Assembly: GCF_947500325.1 (NCBI RefSeq) | Contig: NZ_CANMRQ010000008.1 | Span: forward strand, 62,001-126,000 | Reading direction: 5' to 3' | Source: an uncultured Lacinutrix sp. | GTDB lineage: Bacteria > Bacteroidota > Bacteroidia > Flavobacteriales > Flavobacteriaceae | Length of the DNA: 64,000 nucleotides | In this document: piece by piece, positions 57,968-64,000 of the stretch | Numbering within the stretch: the stretch's first letter is position 1 | How the letters are laid out: each line of letters begins with the position of its first letter | The notes under the pieces: model-generated | What the model saw: the letters and a program-made list of their open reading frames with translations, nothing else | Told to the model about the DNA's origin: nothing | The model's database searches: none | Made by a program: the position numbers and the translations under genes

Positions 57968-58777
57968 TTATTCTTTAGAATTTAAATTTTCTTTATACTT
58001 AATATATTTTTCTTTCATAAACTCTAAAGTAATCAAATCGCTACCCGAGCATTTTTTTGTAAAATCTTTATCTTCTGCACAGAAATAGAAAAAATCCATT
58101 CTTTTGTCTTCATCTAAAGGATTATCATTAAAAAAAGATTCAGAAAGTCTTGATTTTACCTTATACATTAAAGCCGTATTAGCTTCTAGGGCTACTCGTT
58201 TTTTAAGCATTTTAGTTCGACCTGAAATCGCATTGATAACTGCTATCAAAGATACAGAACCCCCAAACCCACCAAGTGACCCACCAGCTTTTGGCGTAAG
58301 ATCTGAAGCTTCTTGTAAACGTCTTTCACTTTGGGTTTTTGGTTTTCCTGTATACCCAGGAATACCTAAATCATAAAAATTAATATCTCGTTTTGTTCCA
58401 GCATTAGCAATATCTTTTGTCAAATCGCCAGTTAAAGTATTTCCAACTATTACCTCTTGCAACTCATTGACATATTGTTCTAATTTTACTTTTACCGTTT
58501 TTGTAGTTATATGTTTTTGAGTAATTATAATTGTTTTAGGTCTGTATTGAATAGATGAAAAAACTAAAGTGTCATTTTTTTCTGCTTCAATTTTAAAAAC
58601 ACCTAGTTTATTTGAAGTTGCAAAAAGGTTTTTACTTTTATTTATAACATGGATACTTTCTAGATTATCTTCTGCCTCTACTCTTCCTAAGAGCTTTGTA
58701 TTTTGAGCACTTAAAACAGTACAAAAAAAGAAAAAGATTAAAACGTAATACTCTTTAATTCTTCTCACTTTTTTCAT
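57968..58777 (-). CDS. CarboxypepD_reg-like envelope protein
   Basis: 269 aa with signal peptide (VLIFFFFCTVLSAQ) and an N-terminal Ig-like CarboxypepD_reg fold (about 25-105: LLGRVEAEDNLESIHVINKSKNLFATSNKLGVF..., NELQEVIV). This resembles the first domain of TonB-dependent receptors but without plug or barrel. The C-terminal part has a Gly-rich segment (GGSLGGFGGSVSLIAVINAISG), then Lys/Glu-rich helices. It overlaps the upstream paralogue by 23 nt, so the two are translated together. Confidence 0.75.
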   Translation of the reverse strand: MKKVRRIKEYYVLIFFFFCTVLSAQNTKLLGRVEAEDNLESIHVINKSKNLFATSNKLGVFKIEAEKNDTLVFSSIQYRPKTIIITQKHITTKTVKVKLEQYVNELQEVIVGNTLTGDLTKDIANAGTKRDINFYDLGIPGYTGKPKTQSERRLQEASDLTPKAGGSLGGFGGSVSLIAVINAISGRTKMLKKRVALEANTALMYKVKSRLSESFFNDNPLDEDKRMDFFYFCAEDKDFTKKCSGSDLITLEFMKEKYIKYKENLNSKE

Positions 58778-59582
58778 TTAAAAAAACCTGACTTTTATTG
58801 TGTAGATATTCTATTAACTCAATTTCTTTACTTGGTTCTAAAAGTGCATAATCAAAATTAGACTCTTCTAAATAAACAATAAACTCGTTAACTTTTTGTT
58901 CTGGAATATTATAATTCTCTATATAATATTCGTTTTTAAAAACAGTTGCAAGTCTAGAAATTGGCACTTCAAATTTAACCCCTATTTTATTTTTTTTATT
59001 TTGTCTTTTCTTATTCTTTTTATTTTTTGTTTTAAAAATAGCATCAACCAATAATCCTATAATAGCCATTCCATTTGCTTGATATCTTATTCTATCATTT
59101 TGAGAGCCTATTGCAATATTATCTACTCCTGAATGATGATCATCTGGTAATTCTATTGCACTAACATCGCCTAGATTCGGCATTAATACTGGTTTATTAA
59201 CCTTTGCATTAGCGACATCTACTTCGAGATTTCCTGTTAAATCATATTGCAATAAAACAACCTCATCTAGAGTATTAACTTGCTCCTTCAAGTATATTCT
59301 TAAAAATTTAGAGTCTATTACATTTTGCGTAACTTTTGTCTTAAAAGATTTAAATTGAATTGCAGATATTTGTAATTCATCATTAAGCGCTACTTTTATT
59401 TTAAATCTTCCAATAGAATCTGTAACTGCTCCTTTATTAGACGACTCATTATAAATTGTAACATTATCTAAATCATCAGCACTAACAATAATTTCTCCAG
59501 AGACTTCAATACTTTCAACATTTTGAGAATTAACACAAAACACTGATACAAAAAGCATTGTGAAAAATAAGAGCTGTTTCAT
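58755..59582 (-). CDS. CarboxypepD_reg-like envelope protein (paralogue)
   Basis: 275 aa with signal peptide MKQLLFFTMLFVSVFCVNSQ, an N-terminal CarboxypepD_reg-like fold (VSGEIIVSADDLDNVTIYNESSNKGAVTD..., NTLDEVVLLQYDLTGNLEVDVANA) and a strongly basic patch (KTKNKKNKKRQNKKNK, about residues 184-199). The segment after the fold (LTGNLEVDVANA) matches LTGDLTKDIANA of the downstream gene, showing duplication. Function unknown; it is the first gene of the cluster that ends with the M1 peptidase. Confidence 0.75.
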   Translation of the reverse strand: MKQLLFFTMLFVSVFCVNSQNVESIEVSGEIIVSADDLDNVTIYNESSNKGAVTDSIGRFKIKVALNDELQISAIQFKSFKTKVTQNVIDSKFLRIYLKEQVNTLDEVVLLQYDLTGNLEVDVANAKVNKPVLMPNLGDVSAIELPDDHHSGVDNIAIGSQNDRIRYQANGMAIIGLLVDAIFKTKNKKNKKRQNKKNKIGVKFEVPISRLATVFKNEYYIENYNIPEQKVNEFIVYLEESNFDYALLEPSKEIELIEYLHNKSQVFLNEKSEKN

Positions 59583-59653
59583 TTTGGTTCGTTTTTAGTA
59601 TAGTAAAGAACGGCTTTCAATTCTTAAGGAAAATTAAAAACTCCTTTAAACTT

Positions 59654-59682
59654 TTGTTAAAAACATAGTTTATATAAATTTA
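59654..59682 (+). promoter_or_regulatory. probable pepE promoter
   Basis: TTG at 59654-59656, 18 nt, then TAAATTTA at 59675-59682, a 7-of-8 match to TAnnTTTG, placing the start about 13 nt before the ATG at 59701. Confidence 0.45.
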
Positions 59683-59700
59683 CAACAAATAATTTAGAGA

Positions 59701-60408
59701 ATGAAAAACATTATTATAGCAAGTACTTCAACCGTTTTTGGAGGTAAACCATTAGACTATTTGTTAACTGAGCTTGAAGAGTTATTTAAGGATACTTCAG
59801 AAATTCTTTTTATCCCATATGCAAGACCTAGTGGTATTTCTCATGATGAGTACACTAACAAAATAGCTAATGTTTTTAGTGCTATAAATAAAACAGTTGT
59901 TGGTATACATAAGTTTGATACAGCATCTGAAGCTATCAAACAAGCTAAAGGTATTTATGTTGGAGGAGGCAATACTTTTGTATTAGTTAGTCAATTATAT
60001 AAAAACGATTGCTTAAATAGCCTTAAAGATTCAATAAATAAAGGAATTCCATATTTAGGAACAAGCGCTGGGAGTAATATCTGTGGCTTAACTATGAGTA
60101 CAACCAACGATATGCCTGTAGTCTATCCTCCAAGTTTTAAAACATTAGGGTTTGTTCCATTTAATATTAATCCTCATTACTTAGACCCGATTCCTGGAAA
60201 TAAACACATGGGAGAAACAAGAGAAACTCGTATAAAAGAATTTCATCAATACAATACACAACCAGTGATTGGTTTACGTGAAGGTAGTTGGCTTAGAGTT
60301 AAAGGGACTGATATTCAATTAAAAGGGCAACTACAAGCTAGAATTTTTGAATATAAAACGCAACCCTATGAAATAGAAACAAACACGTCTCTTAATGATT
60401 TAAAATAA
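59701..60408 (+). CDS. pepE: dipeptidase E
   Basis: Cytosolic S51 serine peptidase (235 aa) that cleaves Asp-X dipeptides. YVGGGNTFVLVSQL is the glycine-rich segment, and YLGTSAGSN holds the nucleophile Ser122. Asp137 (in TNDMPV) and His159 (in INPHY) fit the remaining triad by spacing. It lacks a signal peptide. Cyanophycinase is the related alternative, but length and motifs fit PepE better. It is monocistronic between the envelope cluster and tRNA-Gly. Confidence 0.92.
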   Translation: MKNIIIASTSTVFGGKPLDYLLTELEELFKDTSEILFIPYARPSGISHDEYTNKIANVFSAINKTVVGIHKFDTASEAIKQAKGIYVGGGNTFVLVSQLYKNDCLNSLKDSINKGIPYLGTSAGSNICGLTMSTTNDMPVVYPPSFKTLGFVPFNINPHYLDPIPGNKHMGETRETRIKEFHQYNTQPVIGLREGSWLRVKGTDIQLKGQLQARIFEYKTQPYEIETNTSLNDLK

Positions 60409-60409
60409 A

Positions 60410-60436
60410 AAAGCTTCATCTATATGATGAAGCTTT
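60410..60436 (-). terminator. terminator after tRNA-Gly
   Basis: AAAGCTTCATC pairs with GATGAAGCTTT over a 5-nt loop and is followed by a T-rich tract on the minus strand, right after the tRNA 3' end. It also lies 2 nt past the pepE stop. Confidence 0.75.
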
Positions 60437-60440
60437 AAAG

Positions 60441-60513
60441 AGCGAGAGACCAGGTTCGAACTGGCGACATTCAGCTTGGAAGGCTGACGCTCTACCAACT
60501 GAGCTACTCTCGC
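60441..60513 (-). tRNA. tRNA-Gly (TCC)
   Basis: On the minus strand acceptor GCGAGAG pairs with CTCTCGC. The D arm is GCTCAGTTGGTAGAGC, the anticodon arm TCAGC-CTTCCAA-GCTGA (anticodon TCC), and the T arm GCCAG-TTCGAAC-CTGGT. The length of 73 nt includes the discriminator; CCA is not encoded. Confidence 0.96.
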
Positions 60514-60685
60514 ATTTCCGGATGCAAATTTAACAATAAAACTTAAATACCAACTATTATCACATTTATTTTTATTGCATTTCATCGACTATTTCAACCT
60601 TTTATCGATAACATGTTTTATGCATCGAGCTATATGCCCTTAATACTACGTAACATTATAATTTTAATAAAAAAGCCTCATTATA

Positions 60686-63600
60686 ATGAAAAAATTAGTA
60701 TTAATAATAGCATTAGCATTTTCGGCCAACCTATTTGCACAAGTAAAAATAGGAGACAACCCAAATACCATAAATACTACTTCAATACTTGAACTAGAAA
60801 GTACGGAAAAAGTATTAGTTGTTACTAGAGTTTCTAATATTGAAATGAATGCTATAACTCCACTAAATGGAGCAATAATATACAATACCGATGAAGAATG
60901 TTTATTTCAATATAATAATAACACATGGAATAGCTTATGTGTTGACGTTATGTCTAATGAAACTGTCACATCAATAACTCAAAATACTGATGGTACTTTT
61001 ACTTATACTGATGAAAATGGAAATGATACTATTATTTCCATAAATGATCAAGATAGTAATCCTACTAATGAGCTTAACCAAACTGTTGTTCTTAATGGTA
61101 CCAATCTTGAAACAACTGATGCTGGTGGTACTATTACTACTGACCTTTCTTCTTTAGACCAATCTACTGAAGTCACTACAAATGCGACTAACATTGCAAC
61201 TAACACAACTAATATTGCTACAAACGCTACAAGTATTGCAGACCATATTGCTGCAGATTTAGATATAGATGCTACTAACGAAATTCAAACTGTTGAATCT
61301 TCTGATGGTTCGGTAAACGTTACTAACGATGGTAGTGATAATTACGATTTATCTATTACCATTCCAGCTAATAACGATAACGATTCTACTAATGAGCTTA
61401 ACCAAACTGTTGTTCTTAATGGTACCAATCTTGAAACAACTGATGCTGGTGGTACTATTACTACAGATCTTTCTTCTTTAGATCAATCTACTGAAGTCAC
61501 TACAAATGCGACTAACATTGCATCTAACACAACTAATATTGCTACAAACGCTACAAGTATTGCAGACCATATTGCTGCAGATTTAGATATTGATGCTACT
61601 AACGAAATTCAAACTGTTGAATCTTCTGATGGTTCAGTAAACGTTACTAACGATGGCAATGATAATTATGATTTATCTATTACTATTCCTGCTAATAACG
61701 ATAACGATCCTACTAATGAGCTTAACCAAACTGTTGTTCTTAATGGTACCAATCTTGAAACAACTGATGCTGGTGGTACTATTACTACAGATCTTTCTTC
61801 TTTAGATCAGTCTAATGAAGTCACTACAAATGCTACTAATATCGCAACAAACACAACTAATATTGCAGACCATATTGCTGCAGATTTAGATATTGATGCT
61901 ACTAACGAAATTCAAACTGTTGAATCTTCTGATGGTTCGGTAAGCGTTACTAACGATGGTAATGATAATTATGATTTATCTATAACCATTCCAGCTAATA
62001 ACGATAACGATTCTACTAATGAGCTTAACCAAACTGTTGTTCTTAATGGTACCAATCTTGAAACGACTGATGCTGGTGGTACTATTACTACTGATCTTTC
62101 TTCTTTAGATCAATCTACTGAAGTCACTACAAATGCTACTAACATTGCTACAAATACTACCAATATTGCTACAAACGCTACAAGTATTGCAGACCATATT
62201 GCTGCAGATTTAGATATTGATGCTACTAACGAAATTCAAACTGTTGAATCTTCTGATGGTTCGGTAAACGTTACTAACGATGGTAATGATAATTATGATT
62301 TATCTATAACTATTCCAGCTAACAATGATAACGACTCTACTAATGAGCTTAACCAAACTGTTGTTCTTAATGGTACCAATCTTGAAACAACTGATGCTGG
62401 TGGCACTATTACTACTGATCTTTCTTCTTTAGATCAATCTACCGAAGTCACTACAAATACTACTAACATTGCTACTAACACTACCAATATCGCAACAAAC
62501 ACAACTGATATTGCTACAAACGCTACAAGTATTGCAGACCATATTGCTGCAGATTTAGATATTGATGCTACTAACGAAATTCAAACTGTAGAATCTACTG
62601 ATGGTTCGGTAAATGTTACTAACGATGGTAATGATAATTACGATTTATCTATTACCATTCCAGCTAATAACGATAACGACTCTACTAATGAGCTTAACCA
62701 AACTGTGGTTCTTAATGGCACCAATCTTGAAACGACTGATGCTGGTGGTACTATTACTACTGATCTTTCTTCTTTAGATCAATCTACCGAAGTCACTACA
62801 AATGTGGCTAACATTGCAACTAATACTACCAATATCGCTACAAACACAACTGATATCGCAACAAACGCAACTAATATTACAGACCATATTGCTGCAGATT
62901 TAGATATTGATGCCACTAACGAAATTCAAACGGTGGAATCTACTGATGGTTCGGTAAACGTTACTAACGATGGTAATGATAATTACGATTTATCTATTAC
63001 AATTCCAGCCAATAACGATAATGACTCTACTAATGAGCTTAACCAAACTGTGATTCTTAATGGCACCAATCTTGAAACGACTGATGCTGGTGGTACTATT
63101 ACTACAGATTTATCCTCATTAAATCAAAGTGCTCAAGTTGCAACTAACATAGCTTTAATAGCAACCAACACTACTAATATTGCAACTAATGCAGCTGGCA
63201 TTGCAACAAATGCTTCAGATATTGCTAATCATATAGCTAACGATTTAGATACAAATGCTACTAACGAAATTCAAACCGTAGAATCTACAGACAATACAGT
63301 TACTATAACTCAAAACGGAAATGACTATGATTTAAGTGTCACTCCTTTTGATGATACTGCTTTACAAACGCAAATAACTCAAAACGCAACTGATATTACG
63401 GCTAATACAACTAGTATCTCAACTAACACAACGGACATTGCAACTAATGCAACTAATATCTCTACTAATACAACCAACATTTCTACAAATACTACTAATA
63501 TTACTGCAAATACAACTGCTATAAATAATCATATTGCTAACGATTTAGATATAGATGCAACTAACGAAATTCAAACTGTAGAATCTTCTGATGGCTCTGT

Positions 63601-64000
63601 ATCGGTTACTCAAAATGGTAATGATTACGATTTATCTATTACTATTCCCACTAACAATGATAATGATGCAACTAATGAAATTCAAAACATTTCATCTAAT
63701 AATTCTCCTGGTAATATTACAATTTCAAGTGGTTCAACATTAAACTTAAATGTAGATGATGCAGATGCAGATGCGACTAACGAAATCCAAACATTAACGC
63801 AGACTGGTAATAACATTACCTTATCTAATGGTGGCGGAATGATTTCTGTGGCTGACAATGATAGTGATAGTAGTAATGAACTTAACGAAACTATTATTTT
63901 AAATGGAACTAATTTAGAAACTACAGATGCTGGAGGTACTATTATCACAGATTTATCTTCGCTTGATGAAAGTGCAGCTGTAGCTACTAATACAACAAAT
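60686..64000 (+). CDS. giant repetitive secreted adhesin-like protein (partial, runs off the window)
   Basis: ATG 60686 opens a frame with no stop to 64000, giving at least 1105 residues. It begins MKKLVLIIALAFSANLFAQ (signal peptide). A unique N domain follows (about 20-100, VKIGDNPNTINTTSILELES, with WNSLC) of the type seen in Bacteroidetes tail-fibre-like proteins. From residue 127 on it consists of units of about 101-115 residues: TNELNQTVVLNGTNLETTD, DLSSLDQSTEVTT, several heptads of the form TNIATNT, then ADHIAADLDIDATNEIQTVES and DGSVNVTNDG. The composition is Thr/Asn/Asp-rich with almost no Lys or Cys. Heptads with Ile every seventh residue suggest trimeric coiled-coil stalks as in trimeric adhesins. 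The C terminus is outside the window. Confidence 0.85.
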   Translation, partial: MKKLVLIIALAFSANLFAQVKIGDNPNTINTTSILELESTEKVLVVTRVSNIEMNAITPLNGAIIYNTDEECLFQYNNNTWNSLCVDVMSNETVTSITQNTDGTFTYTDENGNDTIISINDQDSNPTNELNQTVVLNGTNLETTDAGGTITTDLSSLDQSTEVTTNATNIATNTTNIATNATSIADHIAADLDIDATNEIQTVESSDGSVNVTNDGSDNYDLSITIPANNDNDSTNELNQTVVLNGTNLETTDAGGTITTDLSSLDQSTEVTTNATNIASNTTNIATNATSIADHIAADLDIDATNEIQTVESSDGSVNVTNDGNDNYDLSITIPANNDNDPTNELNQTVVLNGTNLETTDAGGTITTDLSSLDQSNEVTTNATNIATNTTNIADHIAADLDIDATNEIQTVESSDGSVSVTNDGNDNYDLSITIPANNDNDSTNELNQTVVLNGTNLETTDAGGTITTDLSSLDQSTEVTTNATNIATNTTNIATNATSIADHIAADLDIDATNEIQTVESSDGSVNVTNDGNDNYDLSITIPANNDNDSTNELNQTVVLNGTNLETTDAGGTITTDLSSLDQSTEVTTNTTNIATNTTNIATNTTDIATNATSIADHIAADLDIDATNEIQTVESTDGSVNVTNDGNDNYDLSITIPANNDNDSTNELNQTVVLNGTNLETTDAGGTITTDLSSLDQSTEVTTNVANIATNTTNIATNTTDIATNATNITDHIAADLDIDATNEIQTVESTDGSVNVTNDGNDNYDLSITIPANNDNDSTNELNQTVILNGTNLETTDAGGTITTDLSSLNQSAQVATNIALIATNTTNIATNAAGIATNASDIANHIANDLDTNATNEIQTVESTDNTVTITQNGNDYDLSVTPFDDTALQTQITQNATDITANTTSISTNTTDIATNATNISTNTTNISTNTTNITANTTAINNHIANDLDIDATNEIQTVESSDGSVSVTQNGNDYDLSITIPTNNDNDATNEIQNISSNNSPGNITISSGSTLNLNVDDADADATNEIQTLTQTGNNITLSNGGGMISVADNDSDSSNELNETIILNGTNLETTDAGGTIITDLSSLDESAAVATNTTN
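61064..63373 (+). repeat. long near-identical tandem DNA repeats in the adhesin gene
   Basis: The phrase ACTAATGAGCTTAACCAAAC starts units at 61064, 61388, 61712, 62015, 62339, 62684 and 63029. Spacings are 324, 324, 303, 324, 345 and 345 nt, all differing by multiples of 21 nt (7 codons). The difference lies in the number of TNIATNT heptads. Units are nearly identical at DNA level; the seventh, and later copies to 64000, are more diverged. Confidence 0.9.

Noticed and set aside
60400-60885. Minus-strand ORFs at 60400-60585 and 60664-60885.
   Set aside because: The first covers tRNA-Gly and its terminator; the second is antisense to the signal peptide and N domain of the repetitive gene.
61064-63373. 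A CRISPR-like regular array of repeats.
   Set aside because: Units are more than 300 nt, lie in one open reading frame with a signal peptide, and have no short repeat/unique spacer pattern or cas genes.
63682-63948. A minus-strand ORF of 88 codons near the window end.
   Set aside because: It is the antisense shadow of the adhesin-like repeats on the + strand.

Overview
The window is one contiguous stretch of a low-GC (about one third G+C) chromosome from the Bacteroidetes, almost certainly family Flavobacteriaceae and probably marine. The evidence is a T9SS-type C-terminal sorting domain on a secreted protease, GLPGLI-family proteins, an acylornithine carbamoyltransferase of the Bacteroidetes type, promoter boxes of the TTG / TAnnTTTG kind, few Shine-Dalgarno sequences, and tRNA genes without encoded CCA. 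No phage, insertion sequence, CRISPR array or rRNA was seen. The genus cannot be named from this sequence.

Layout. 1-3377 (+): end of leuA, then leuC, leuD and leuB (leucine). 3414-12211 (-): a tightly coupled arginine/proline operon, GNAT acyltransferase-argG-argC-proC-argD-argF'-argB-argE-argH. 12212-12725: a gene-poor spacer with unexplained GC-richer patches. 12726-19476 (-): ilvD-ilvB-ilvN-ilvC-ilvA, preceded at 19644-19897 by two consecutive Ile/Val-rich leader peptides, each followed by an intrinsic terminator, which form a tandem attenuator. 19971-23789 (-): a large secreted metalloprotease with GEVED domains. 23996-29970 (-): gltB-gltD (glutamate synthase). 30410-33069 (+): porin, P-II protein and Amt ammonium transporter, behind two dyad operators. 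33188-35767 (-): PEP carboxylase. 36005-37367 (+): SAM-II-type riboswitch and metK. 37519-38508: a lipoprotein and tRNA-Tyr.

38614-47346 is the least understood locus. A minus-strand set (small His-rich protein, GLPGLI protein, retropepsin-like/PDZ protease, second GLPGLI protein, outer-membrane barrel) is divergent from a histidine kinase and an OmpR-type response regulator. The shared promoter carries three GTTAA direct repeats exactly 10 bp apart. 47380-55043 holds a propeller-like secreted protein, a deoxynucleoside kinase, an M48-like protein that has lost its first zinc histidine, an APP1-type phosphatase and a membrane pyrophosphatase. 55044-59582 (-) is an M1 peptidase / DUF6702-like / two CarboxypepD_reg-like envelope cluster. 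59701-60513 holds pepE and tRNA-Gly. From 60686 to the window end runs an open, highly repetitive secreted adhesin-like gene whose DNA repeats differ in length by 21-nt (heptad) steps.

Much of the left half forms one nitrogen/amino-acid economy: Amt/P-II bring in ammonium, GltBD makes glutamate, PEP carboxylase refills oxaloacetate and so 2-oxoglutarate, and the arg, pro, ilv and leu genes consume glutamate and keto acids. The right half is mainly cell-envelope and surface biology.
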